Notes: generated by a model not told the origin, from the sequence alone. 13,770 nt of DNA from SG8-41 sp035456985 (GCA_035456985.1 DATICE010000060.1:1-13770); one strand, 5' to 3'. Positions 1 through 6,594 are shown, counted from the stretch's first letter. Made by a program: numbers and translations.

Positions 1-215
1 CGACCGCCGACGAACACATAGCCGTCCGAGGCGGCTTCCAGGCCGGCGAGGATATTGAGGATGGTCGTCTTGCCGCACCCGGAATGGCCGATCAGGCAGA
101 CGAACTCCCCGCGCTCGACCTCGAAATGCACGTTTTCGAACACCGTGGTGGAGGCGCCATCGCGGCCGGTATAACGCTTCGCGATACCCTCGATGCGGAT
201 CAGCGGATCGCTCAT
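1..215 (-). CDS. ABC transporter ATP-binding protein, NrtD/SsuB type (partial)
   Basis: This is the N-terminal 71 residues of an ABC ATPase; the rest lies beyond the left edge. The Walker A motif GHSGCGKTT is at residues 43-51, in the context FVCLIGHSGCGKTTILNILA, which is typical of the nitrate/sulfonate/taurine importer ATPases. The start ATG (215-213) overlaps the stop of the upstream permease gene in an ATGA arrangement, indicating translational coupling. The protein should act on the cytoplasmic face, hydrolysing ATP to drive the NrtB-like permease. It is the third gene of the nrtA-nrtB-nrtD-type operon and should be transcribed from the sigma-54-type promoter near 2459-2474. Signature motif, Walker B and any C-terminal binding-protein-like domain (as in NrtC) are outside the window, so NrtC and NrtD cannot be told apart. 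Confidence 0.93.
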   Translation of the reverse strand, partial: MSDPLIRIEGIAKRYTGRDGASTTVFENVHFEVERGEFVCLIGHSGCGKTTILNILAGLEAASDGYVFVGG

Positions 216-1054
216 TCGGGGAAAGTCACGAGGCGCGTCAGGCGCGCGAGGATCTGATCGAGCAGCATGCCGATCAGGCCGATTGCCAGGATCGCAGACA
301 GGATGTTGGTGATCGAAAGGTTGTTCCACTCGTTCCACACGAAATAGCCGATGCCGGTGCCGCCGACCAGCATTTCGGCGGCAACGATTACGAGCCAGGC
401 TATTCCGATCGAGATGCGCATGCCGGTCATGATGGTCGGAGCCGCTGCGGGCAGGATCACGCGGAAGGCCTTGCGCAGCGGCCCGACCTCGAGCGTGCGC
501 GCGACGTTCAGCCACTCGCTGCGCACGGCGGCCACGCCGAACGCGGTGTTGATCAGCATCGGCCACAGCGAGCAGATGAAGATCACGAATACCGCCGAGA
601 TCGAGCTGTCCTTCAACGTGAAGAGCGCGAGCGGCATCCACGCGAGGGGCGAGATCGGCTTCAATACCTGGATGAAGGGATCGAGCGCGCGGTAGACGAC
701 GGAGGACATCCCGATGAGGAAGCCGATCGGGATCGCGACCAGAGCGGCGAGGAGATAGCCCGCGACGACGCGCGCGAGCGAGTACGCGAGCTGGATGCCC
801 ACGCCCTTGTCGTTCGGCCCGCGGTCGTAAAACGGCTCCTTCAGGTGCTGCCAGATCTTCGCGCCCACCTCCCGCGGAGAGGGAAATGCTGTCTTCTGGC
901 CGGTGGCGGCCGCCGCCCCGACCAGCTTCGCATACTCGGGATCCACCGTCTGCTGCCCGGATGTGGGCAGCGTCGCCGCGTGCCACGCGCCGATGAACAG
1001 CACGAACAGGACCACGGAGAGTGCCGGCGCCCCCCAGATGCCTGCGCGCGCCAT
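212..1054 (-). CDS. nrtB: ABC transporter permease, NrtB-like (nitrate/cyanate/sulfonate type)
   Basis: A 280-residue inner-membrane permease of the BPD_transp_1 family. A hydrophobic segment lies near residues 9-29, followed by a periplasmic stretch, then a cluster of membrane segments from about residue 90 onward. The core signature LKPISPLAWMPLALF (131-145) is close to that of NrtB/SsuC/TauC permeases. The coupling (EAA-like) loop is at about 179-210, in the region WLNVARTLEVGPLRKAFRVI, and contacts the ATPase. The start codon immediately follows the TAG stop of the binding-protein gene, and the stop overlaps the ATPase start (ATGA), so the three genes form a tight operon. Length and motifs match NrtB well. 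The transported anion cannot be fixed from the permease; nitrate or nitrite fits best with the nitrogen-type promoter, with cyanate, bicarbonate or a sulfonate as alternatives. Confidence 0.9.
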   Translation of the reverse strand: MARAGIWGAPALSVVLFVLFIGAWHAATLPTSGQQTVDPEYAKLVGAAAATGQKTAFPSPREVGAKIWQHLKEPFYDRGPNDKGVGIQLAYSLARVVAGYLLAALVAIPIGFLIGMSSVVYRALDPFIQVLKPISPLAWMPLALFTLKDSSISAVFVIFICSLWPMLINTAFGVAAVRSEWLNVARTLEVGPLRKAFRVILPAAAPTIMTGMRISIGIAWLVIVAAEMLVGGTGIGYFVWNEWNNLSITNILSAILAIGLIGMLLDQILARLTRLVTFPE

Positions 1055-2422
1055 CTACGCGGTCCTCTTGATCGGGAAGCTCGCGATATAGGCCTCCGGG
1101 CGCGCGGGGTCGAACGGCTTTTTCATGACGACGAAGGACTTCGACGTGGTCGCCGGTGGCGTGAGCCCGACTTCTTTCATGAGGCGCGCCGTGTCCGTGG
1201 CGAGGTAGACCTCGCGCGCGACCTTCTCGTAGCTCACGTCGCCCTTCAGCTGCCCCCAGCGCTTCATCTGCGTGAGGATCCAGACCGCGAACGAGTGCCA
1301 CGGGAACGGATCGAAATCGATGCGGTCGGGAACCTTGCGCACGTTGCCGAGCCCGTCGGCGAAGGTGCCGGTCAGCACCTGCTCCACCACCGTCACCGGC
1401 TGGTTGAGGTAGTTCGCCGGCGCGATCGCCGCGGCGATCTCCTTGCGGTTCTCCGGCTTGCGCGCGTAGGCGGTGGCGTCGATGATCGACTTCAGCAGCG
1501 CCTGGTAGGTGCCCGGCATCCCGGTAACAAACTCCTTGCTTGCGGCAAATGCGCAGCACGGGTGCCCTTCCCAGATGTCCTTGGAAAGCGTGTGGATGAA
1601 GCCCACTCCGTCGTATACCGCGCGCTGGTTGACCGGGTCGGGCGCGAGAAAGCCGTCGATGTTGTCGGCACGGAGGTTGGCCACCATCTCGGGCGGCGGC
1701 ACGACGCGGATCTGGATGTCCTTGTCCGGGTCGATGCCGTGCTCGGCGACGAAATAGCGCAGGAGATAGTTGTGCATCGAATAGTCGAAGGGCACGGCGA
1801 ACTTGAAGCCCTTCCACAGCTTCGGGTCGCGCTTGTCCTTGTGCCGCATCGCCAGCGTAATGGCCTGGCCATTGATGTTCTCGACCGCGGGCATGGTGTA
1901 GGGGATCGCGGTCGCGCCCGCGCCAAGCGTGATCGCGAGCGGCATGGGCGAGAGCATGTGCGCGGCGTCGTATTCCTTGTTGAGCGTCTTGTCGCGGACC
2001 ACCGCCCAGCCGGCGGTCTTCACCACCTCGACATCGAGCCCGTGCTTCGCGTAGAAGCCCATGGGGTGCGCCATGATGATGGGGGTCGCGCAAGTGATCG
2101 GGATGAATCCGACCTTGAGCTTGGTCTTCTCGATCTTGAGCTTCTGCTGGGCGAATGCTTCCTTCGCCGCGGCCAGCGGAAAGAGCGCGGATACGGCCGC
2201 AACCGCAGTGCTCGCGCCCACGGCGCCGATGAATCTGCGCCGCGTCTCATCGTGCGGGAACAGCGCGCGCATGACGGCGCCTTCTACTGCGCGCTCGGCC
2301 GGCGCCTCGCCGTGGGCCGGCGCGCTGTCAGCGGCATGCTCGGCTTCGCTTGCGTGCCGGCCGCAGTTGCAGGTGGGTGAAAGACGCGTGTCGGAACGGA
2401 ACGGGTCGTCGAACGCAGGCAT
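1055..2422 (-). CDS. nrtA: NrtA/CmpA-family ABC substrate-binding protein with Tat-type signal
   Basis: A 455-residue periplasmic solute-binding protein of the NMT1/NrtA-CmpA group. A Tat-like signal lies unusually far in: twin-arginine context TRRRFIGAVG (60-69), then a hydrophobic stretch and an AFAQ-like cleavage region near 88-91. The 60 residues before it contain CNCGRHASEAEH (18-29). The mature part shows family motifs: VGFIPITCATPIIMA, MLSPMPLAITLG, NINGQAITLA, and the block DNIDGFLAPDPVNQRAVYDG, which resembles the NrtA motif containing PEPWNQR. The Gln of NGQ corresponds by eye to the nitrate-contacting Gln of cyanobacterial NrtA. Start choice: AAGGAG (2434-2429) lies 6 nt before ATG 2422. 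The gene is first in the operon, with a predicted leader of about 25 nt after the -24/-12 promoter. The ligand is inferred to be nitrate or nitrite; cyanate or bicarbonate is possible. Confidence 0.9.
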   Translation of the reverse strand: MPAFDDPFRSDTRLSPTCNCGRHASEAEHAADSAPAHGEAPAERAVEGAVMRALFPHDETRRRFIGAVGASTAVAAVSALFPLAAAKEAFAQQKLKIEKTKLKVGFIPITCATPIIMAHPMGFYAKHGLDVEVVKTAGWAVVRDKTLNKEYDAAHMLSPMPLAITLGAGATAIPYTMPAVENINGQAITLAMRHKDKRDPKLWKGFKFAVPFDYSMHNYLLRYFVAEHGIDPDKDIQIRVVPPPEMVANLRADNIDGFLAPDPVNQRAVYDGVGFIHTLSKDIWEGHPCCAFAASKEFVTGMPGTYQALLKSIIDATAYARKPENRKEIAAAIAPANYLNQPVTVVEQVLTGTFADGLGNVRKVPDRIDFDPFPWHSFAVWILTQMKRWGQLKGDVSYEKVAREVYLATDTARLMKEVGLTPPATTSKSFVVMKKPFDPARPEAYIASFPIKRTA

Positions 2423-2458
2423 CGCACTCTCCTTGGTGGATGGGTCGTGGAGCCCCTC

Positions 2459-2474
2459 GCAGAATGCGTGCCAA
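2459..2474 (-). promoter_or_regulatory. Sigma-54 (-24/-12) promoter of the nrtABD-type operon
   Basis: The minus strand reads TTGGCACGCATTCTGC, against the RpoN consensus TTGGCACG-N4-TTGC. The invariant GG (2472-2471) and GC (2460-2459) are separated by exactly 10 bp. Transcription would start near 2447, giving a leader of about 25 nt that holds the AAGGAG ribosome site and ends at ATG 2422. Only the first T of the TTGC box deviates. Two NtrC-type sites lie upstream, as expected for a sigma-54 promoter. Confidence 0.8.
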
Positions 2475-2513
2475 CGCCGCGCCGAGTTTGCTTGAGGCGC
2501 GCGGGCCTGACCT

Positions 2514-2526
2514 CAACCGCATGATT
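2514..2526 (-). promoter_or_regulatory. Possible IHF site between sigma-54 promoter and enhancer
   Basis: The minus strand reads AATCATGCGGTTG, against the IHF consensus WATCAANNNNTTR, with one mismatch (T for A at position 6). Its centre is about 73 bp upstream of the predicted transcription start, where IHF commonly bends DNA in sigma-54 promoters. A one-mismatch match can arise by chance, so it is supported mainly by its position. Confidence 0.45.
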
Positions 2527-2596
2527 TGACGCGAGTATCGCGTGGCGCGCGCGCGAGAACTGCGCGCCCTCCCGCGCGCGCTGTGGGCGCACCGCT

Positions 2597-2611
2597 GCAC
2601 GTTATCGGTGC
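2597..2611. promoter_or_regulatory. NtrC-type enhancer site 1 (promoter-proximal)
   Basis: GCAC-GTTATCG-GTGC is a dyad with the exact GCAC-N7-GTGC form of NtrC sites. With its flanks it reads TGCACGTTATCGGTGCC, close to the enteric consensus TGCACCAWWWTGGTGCA. Its centre (2604) is about 157 bp upstream of the predicted start at 2447, within the usual enhancer range. Confidence 0.7.
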
Positions 2612-2616
2612 CGAGG

Positions 2617-2631
2617 GCACCAGTTTCGTGC
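2617..2631. promoter_or_regulatory. NtrC-type enhancer site 2 (promoter-distal)
   Basis: GCAC-CAGTTTC-GTGC is a second GCAC-N7-GTGC dyad, exactly 20 bp from site 1 (about two helical turns). That is the tandem same-face arrangement expected for cooperative NtrC oligomer binding. Its centre is about 177 bp upstream of the predicted nrtA start. Confidence 0.68.
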
Positions 2632-2773
2632 GCCGTTTGTGTTCACAGTAGAATTCAACAATGCGGCCGACATTGCTCATCCGTCTTTCGGCGCCGCTCG
2701 CCGCGACGGTGCATCCTCTACCGGACCATTGCCGTCGACTGCAGGCAGCGGGAGCGGCCAGGATGACCGGCGC

Positions 2774-4393
2774 ATGATGTCGCAGCGCAGCCTGCTGGTC
2801 GCCCTGCTCTGCGCTGCCTGGATTCTGCCGGGCCTCCTGGGCCGCGACCCGTGGAAGCCGGACGAGGCCCATACCTTCGGTGTCGTCTACGAGATGCTGC
2901 GCGGCGGCTCCTGGTTGGTGCCCGCGCTCGCCGGGGAGCCCTTCCTCGAGGATCCGCCGCTGTTCTACCTCACCGCGGCGGCGTTCGCGAAGCTGTTCTC
3001 GTTCGCCCTGCCGCTGCACGACGCCGCGCGGCTTGTGACCGGGGCGTGGATGGCGGTCATCTTCACCTTCACCGCGCTTGCGGGCCGGGAGCTCTACGGC
3101 GCTCGCTACGGCGCGGTATCGACGCTGCTGCTGCTCGGCTGCTTCGGCTTCGTCGTGCGCGGCCACCAGCTCATTACCGACAGCGCCCTGCTCGCCGGCT
3201 TTGCCATGGCCTATTACGGTTTCGCGCTCGTGCTGCGGCGGCTCGTTCCCGGCGGCTTCTGGATCGGGACCGGCGTCGGAGTCGGGTTTCTCGCCGACGG
3301 CGTGCTCGCGCCTGCGGTGCTGGGAGCGGTCGCGCTGCTGCTGCCGGCGCTCGGCCCCGATTGGCGCAACCGCCGCTACGGCGCAGCGCTGGCCGTGGCC
3401 GCCGCGGCCGCAGCGCCCTGGGTCGCGATCTGGCCGGTCCTGCTCTACCAGCATTCGCCGGAGCTGTTCAGGTGGTGGTGGTGGGCCGAGAACCTGTGGT
3501 ATTACTTCGGCCGGCCGGCCAGCTCGCGGACGGGTATTCTCTACTACCTCGGCATCCTGCCGTGGTACGCGTTCCCGGCGTGGCTGCTCGCGCTGTGGGC
3601 GCTGTGGCGCGCCCGCGGCCCGGGACTTGCGCGGCCGGCGGTCGTACTGCCGGTGGTGGGCTTTCTCGTCACGCTCGCGGTTCTCTCCGCCTCCTCTGAA
3701 GCGCGCGAGCTCTACGCGCTGCCGCTGCTCCCGCCGCTCGCACTGCTCGCGGCGGGGGCGCCGGAGACGCTTCGGCGCGGGGCGGCGAACGCGTGGTACT
3801 GGTTCAGCGCCATGACGTTCACCTTCTTCGTGTTGGTCTTCTGGGTCTACTGGAGCGGACTCGAGCTGGGCGTCCCGGCGCGCCTGCACCAGCACCTGCA
3901 CCGGATACGGCCCGGCTATACGCCTGGCTTCCGCTGGCTGCCCTTCGTCCTGGGCGTCGCCTACACGCTGTTCTGGATCGCGGTGCTGGCGTCGTTCCGC
4001 AGGAGCACGGTGCGTCCGATCATCGTTTGGGCAGCGGGTATCACGACCATGTGGGCGCTGATCGCCATCCTCTTCGTCGGCTGGGCCGACAACACGAAGA
4101 GCTACCGCTCGGTGTTCGTTTCGATGCAGCGGGCGCTGCCAAGTCGCTACGACTGCATGTCGAGCCGCAGCCTGGGCGAGTCGCAGCGAGCGTCGCTGCA
4201 CTATTTCGCGGGTATCGTCACGCACCGCGAGGAGGCGCCCGAGCGCCGGCGCTCCTGCGAGTTGCTGCTGGTACAGGGCAGGCCACAGGAAGAAATCGTG
4301 CCGGTCGGGCCCTGGAAAAAAATCTGGGAAGGCTCGCGGCCAAGAGACAAAGACGAGCGCTACCGGCTCTATCGGCGCGTGAAATCGCGCTGA
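2774..4393 (+). CDS. ArnT/PMT-like membrane glycosyltransferase (GT-C fold)
   Basis: About 540 residues with many hydrophobic segments and a soluble C-terminal tail, as in ArnT-like polyprenyl-phosphate-sugar glycosyltransferases. The first periplasmic loop carries DPWKPDEAH (25-33), with the acidic D30-E31 pair where GT-C enzymes keep catalytic acids, then FLEDPPLFYL (from about 57), the usual PP-L-Y motif. A run RWWWWAENLWYYFGRP (encoded near 3470-3515) resembles the aromatic FGR segment of ArnT-like proteins. The open frame extends back to 2639, but those 45 residues are non-hydrophobic and atypical; AGGA at 2760-2763 and the start of hydrophobicity favour ATG 2774 (2777 is a near alternative). 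It would transfer a sugar from a lipid carrier to lipid A, another glycan or protein at the outer face of the inner membrane. No arn genes are adjacent, so the substrate is unknown. Confidence 0.82.
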   Translation: MMSQRSLLVALLCAAWILPGLLGRDPWKPDEAHTFGVVYEMLRGGSWLVPALAGEPFLEDPPLFYLTAAAFAKLFSFALPLHDAARLVTGAWMAVIFTFTALAGRELYGARYGAVSTLLLLGCFGFVVRGHQLITDSALLAGFAMAYYGFALVLRRLVPGGFWIGTGVGVGFLADGVLAPAVLGAVALLLPALGPDWRNRRYGAALAVAAAAAAPWVAIWPVLLYQHSPELFRWWWWAENLWYYFGRPASSRTGILYYLGILPWYAFPAWLLALWALWRARGPGLARPAVVLPVVGFLVTLAVLSASSEARELYALPLLPPLALLAAGAPETLRRGAANAWYWFSAMTFTFFVLVFWVYWSGLELGVPARLHQHLHRIRPGYTPGFRWLPFVLGVAYTLFWIAVLASFRRSTVRPIIVWAAGITTMWALIAILFVGWADNTKSYRSVFVSMQRALPSRYDCMSSRSLGESQRASLHYFAGIVTHREEAPERRRSCELLLVQGRPQEEIVPVGPWKKIWEGSRPRDKDERYRLYRRVKSR

Positions 4394-4444
4394 TCAATCA
4401 CCGTTGACCTGGCGGGCGGCCGTGATGCTGTGCCGCAACATTTC

Positions 4445-4473
4445 TCGACAGAGCGCGCCATCCGGCGTAAACT
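4445..4473 (+). promoter_or_regulatory. Sigma-70-type promoter of the thiolase gene
   Basis: TCGACA (4445-4450) and TAAACT (4468-4473) match 5/6 and 4/6 of the -35 and -10 consensus, with the optimal 17-bp spacer. Transcription would start near 4480. This leaves an approximately 70-nt leader with a pyrimidine-rich stretch (4512-4525) before the AAGGAG at 4538-4543. Confidence 0.5.
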
Positions 4474-4549
4474 CAGCGCTCTCCCTGAAAGTTGATGCAC
4501 TCGCAGCACTTCATTTTTTCCTTTTCAATCAAATAGTAAGGAGCTGGAC

Positions 4550-5740
4550 ATGGCGAGCGGGCGCGAGGTGGTGGTGCTGTCGGGCGTGCGGACGGCGATC
4601 GGCGATTATGGCGGCGGACTGAAAGACCTGGCACCGACCGAGCTCTCGGCGCAGGTCATACGCGAAGCGGTCAAACGCGCGAAAGTGGACGCGAAGGAAG
4701 TCGGAGCGTGCGTGATCGGCAACGTAATCCACACGGAAGCGAAGGACATGTACTTCTCGCGCGTCGCCGCTCTCAAGGGCGGACTGCCGGAGGACTCCAC
4801 CGCGCTTACCGTCAACCGCCTGTGCGGCAGCGGGCTGCAGGCCATCGTCTCCGCGTCGCAGATGATTCAGCTGGGCGACGCCGATATCGCGGTCGGCGGC
4901 GGCGCCGAATCGATGAGCCGCGGCGGCTACCTGATGCCGACGCTGCGCTGGGGGCAGCGCATGAGCGACAGCAGCGTGATCGACATGATGGTGGGGGCGT
5001 TGACCGACCCCTTCGACACCGTGCACATGGGGATGACCGCCGAGAACATCGCGGAGAAGTGGAAGATCTCGCGCGAGCAGCAGGACGAGTTCTCCGTGGA
5101 GAGCCACCGCCGAGCGATCAACGCGATCGAGAAGGGCCACTTCAAGGGCCAGATCCTGCCGATCGAGCTGAAGACGCGCAAGGGCACGACGGTGTTCGAC
5201 CGCGACGAGCATCCGCGCGCGGACGCGAGCATGGAAGGCCTCGCGAAGCTGCGCGCGGCGTTCAAGAAGGACGGCTCCGTGACGGCAGGCAATGCTTCGG
5301 GCATCAATGACGGCGCGGCTGCGGTGGTTCTCATGGAACGCGCCGCTGCCGAGAAGAAGGGATTGAAGCCGATGGCGCGGCTCGTCTCCTACGGCATCGC
5401 GGGCGTCGATCCCAAGGTCATGGGCATCGGCCCGGTGCCGGCGTCGACCAAGGCGCTCGCCAGGGCCGGCCTCAAGGTCGAGCAGCTGGACGTGATCGAG
5501 TCGAACGAGGCGTTTGCGGTGCAGGCGCTCGCCGTCAGCTGCGATCTCAAGTTCGACCCGAAAAAGACCAACCCCAATGGCGGCGCGGTGGGCCTCGGCC
5601 ATCCGATCGGCGCGACCGGGGCGGTGCTTACGGTCAAGGCGCTCTACGAGCTGCAGCGCACGGGAGGCAAGTATGCCCTGGTGACGATGTGTATCGGCGG
5701 CGGACAGGGCATCGCGGCCGTCTTCGAAAGACTGCACTAA
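4550..5740 (+). CDS. Acetyl-CoA C-acetyltransferase (thiolase)
   Basis: A full-length 396-residue thiolase, matching the roughly 390-residue biosynthetic/degradative type II thiolases. The catalytic residues are present: the acyl-accepting Cys92 in NRLCGSGLQA, His351 in GGAVGLGHPIGATGA, and Cys381 in MCIGGGQG. The N-terminal VVLSGVRTAIGDYGG and the NEAFAVQ motif (319-325) are also standard. It catalyses 2 acetyl-CoA to acetoacetyl-CoA and CoA, or the reverse thiolysis, in the cytoplasm. AAGGAG (4538-4543) sits 6 nt before the ATG. It stands alone, with its own promoter and a strong terminator. No phaB, phaC or beta-oxidation partner is adjacent, so a PHA-synthesis role (phaA) versus degradation (atoB) cannot be decided. 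Confidence 0.95.
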   Translation: MASGREVVVLSGVRTAIGDYGGGLKDLAPTELSAQVIREAVKRAKVDAKEVGACVIGNVIHTEAKDMYFSRVAALKGGLPEDSTALTVNRLCGSGLQAIVSASQMIQLGDADIAVGGGAESMSRGGYLMPTLRWGQRMSDSSVIDMMVGALTDPFDTVHMGMTAENIAEKWKISREQQDEFSVESHRRAINAIEKGHFKGQILPIELKTRKGTTVFDRDEHPRADASMEGLAKLRAAFKKDGSVTAGNASGINDGAAAVVLMERAAAEKKGLKPMARLVSYGIAGVDPKVMGIGPVPASTKALARAGLKVEQLDVIESNEAFAVQALAVSCDLKFDPKKTNPNGGAVGLGHPIGATGAVLTVKALYELQRTGGKYALVTMCIGGGQGIAAVFERLH

Positions 5741-5772
5741 CCGCCAGGACGCCGAGAGAAACGAGACAGTAG

Positions 5773-5801
5773 AACGCCGCGCGAGAACCGCGCGGCGTTT
5801 T
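5773..5801 (+). terminator. Intrinsic terminator after the thiolase gene
   Basis: A perfect 11-bp stem, AACGCCGCGCG (5773-5783) with CGCGCGGCGTT (5789-5799), closes a 5-nt AGAAC loop. It ends in TTTT followed by CATTT. It lies 33 nt after the thiolase stop and ahead of the convergent EI24 gene. The T-run is on the plus side, so it mainly terminates the thiolase transcript. Confidence 0.85.
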
Positions 5802-5813
5802 CATTTCCGGGTC

Positions 5814-5848
5814 GATTCACGAACCACGAATCACGAAACACGCATCCG
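5814..5848. repeat. Five-unit heptamer array at the 3' end of the EI24 gene
   Basis: Five consecutive 7-mers read GATTCAC, GAACCAC, GAATCAC, GAAACAC, GCATCCG; the first four fit GAnnCAC (GTGnnTC on the other strand). The array crosses the minus-strand stop codon (5833-5831) of the EI24 gene, so the last coding triplets (CGT GTT TCG TGA) are repeat sequence. The same heptamer family builds the larger array at 8483-8608. Confidence 0.7.
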
Positions 5849-6559
5849 TTGCCGGAGGCTCTCAAGCTCGGCGAGGCAGAGGTGCGTAAAGGCGAGCGCC
5901 GAAAGGATCGGCGCGAGCAGGTTGACGAGCGGGACGTAGTAGAGCGCGGCGAGCGCGAGCCCGAGCGCGTAGAGCCTGCCGCCTGCCGCCTGCACGACGG
6001 CGCGGTATTCCCCGGCACTGGCGTGCTCCGCCAGGGCGTCGTAGCGGAACATGCGCTGATTGAACAGCGCCGAGATAAGCGCGGGCAGCAGCAGCGCGCC
6101 GATGCCGGTCAGCCACAGCGGCAGGGAGAGCAGCCACAGCGCGGCAAAGAGGACGATCGAAGTCACCGCGTTCCACGCGCTGCCCGCGACGGTGCCGCCC
6201 CGGCGCCGCTCGAGCCGGGGGTAATCGCGCGCCCCGACCAGCGGCACGATCACCGGCATGGCGAGGATCTCGGTTACCAGCACGGCCACGACCAGCATCA
6301 GCGGAACCAGCAACGCGAACGCCGCGATGCCGCTCGCCCAGATCAGGACCGAGGCGAGGCCCCAATCATTGAGCCACGTGAGCCACGGGGTGGTGGCGAT
6401 CGCTTCCGCCACCCAGCGCGCCCAGTCGCCAGCGAAGGCCCACGCGAGCGCGAGCCATACGGCGATGGCGGCAAGCGGCGGCACCAGCGCCAGCGCCAGC
6501 ACGCGCGGCTCGCGCAGGTCGCGCACCGCTGCCGTCAAAGCGGCAATCACAGGATGCAT
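5831..6559 (-). CDS. EI24 domain-containing (CysZ-like) integral membrane protein
   Basis: A 242-residue membrane protein of the EI24/CysZ family. It opens with MHPVIAALTAAVRDLREPRVLALALVPP-type sequence, typical of this family in betaproteobacteria. It has several hydrophobic segments (about 22-45, 68-105, 130-165, 195-225) and a conserved-looking SALFNQRMFRYDALAEHAS region near 162-180. E. coli CysZ supports sulfate uptake, but many EI24 relatives are uncharacterised, so transport is only an inference. No Shine-Dalgarno sequence precedes ATG 6559; instead a perfect palindrome (6562-6578) lies 2 nt upstream and contains a TAGAAT -10-like box on this strand, so the message may be almost leaderless. 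The stop codon falls inside a heptamer repeat array. Divergent from pgi. Confidence 0.83.
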   Translation of the reverse strand: MHPVIAALTAAVRDLREPRVLALALVPPLAAIAVWLALAWAFAGDWARWVAEAIATTPWLTWLNDWGLASVLIWASGIAAFALLVPLMLVVAVLVTEILAMPVIVPLVGARDYPRLERRRGGTVAGSAWNAVTSIVLFAALWLLSLPLWLTGIGALLLPALISALFNQRMFRYDALAEHASAGEYRAVVQAAGGRLYALGLALAALYYVPLVNLLAPILSALAFTHLCLAELESLRQRMRVS

Positions 6560-6561
6560 GG

Positions 6562-6578
6562 GCGCTTATTCTAAGCGC
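6562..6578. promoter_or_regulatory. Perfect palindrome between EI24 gene and pgi (operator candidate)
   Basis: GCGCTTA-TTC-TAAGCGC is a perfect 7-3-7 inverted repeat beginning 2 nt upstream of the EI24 start. It overlaps a TAGAAT -10-like element (6573-6568) on the minus strand. It could be an operator or, if transcribed, a start-occluding hairpin. No regulator is encoded next to it. Confidence 0.45.
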
Positions 6579-6594
6579 AGCAATGCAAAGCGGG

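Larger units (their letters stand above)
2423..2773. other. Divergent regulatory region, nrtA operon / ArnT-like gene
   Basis: This 351-bp non-coding stretch holds the minus-strand sigma-54 promoter, the IHF-like site and two NtrC-type dyads (listed separately). Two alternating GC runs (2545-2554 and 2574-2581) lie between IHF site and enhancers. On the plus-strand side, TAGAAT at 2649-2654 could be a -10 box for the ArnT-like gene, but no convincing -35 element is spaced from it. Nothing else recognisable was seen between 2655 and the AGGA ribosome site at 2760-2763. Confidence 0.6.

Noticed and set aside
845..2380. 511-codon plus-strand open frame opposite nrtA/nrtB
   Set aside because: Arg/His/Val-rich shadow of the nrtA and nrtB genes, with no ribosome site and no family motif.
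2639..2773. 45-residue N-terminal extension of the ArnT-like protein
   Set aside because: Non-hydrophobic, atypical sequence; ATG 2774 with AGGA upstream gives a normal family N terminus.
3471..3483. TGG trinucleotide run giving four tryptophans in the ArnT-like protein
   Set aside because: An aromatic cluster at this point is normal for the family; the run is short and in frame.
2513..4225. 570-codon open frame on the minus strand opposite the ArnT-like gene
   Set aside because: Its product is an Arg/Glu/Gln-rich low-complexity sequence typical of the antisense of GC-rich genes. The opposite strand encodes a protein with recognisable family motifs.
4404..4409. TTGACC as -35 of a promoter after the ArnT-like gene
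   Set aside because: No acceptable -10 element occurs 15-19 bp downstream; TCGACA/TAAACT at 4445-4473 is better.
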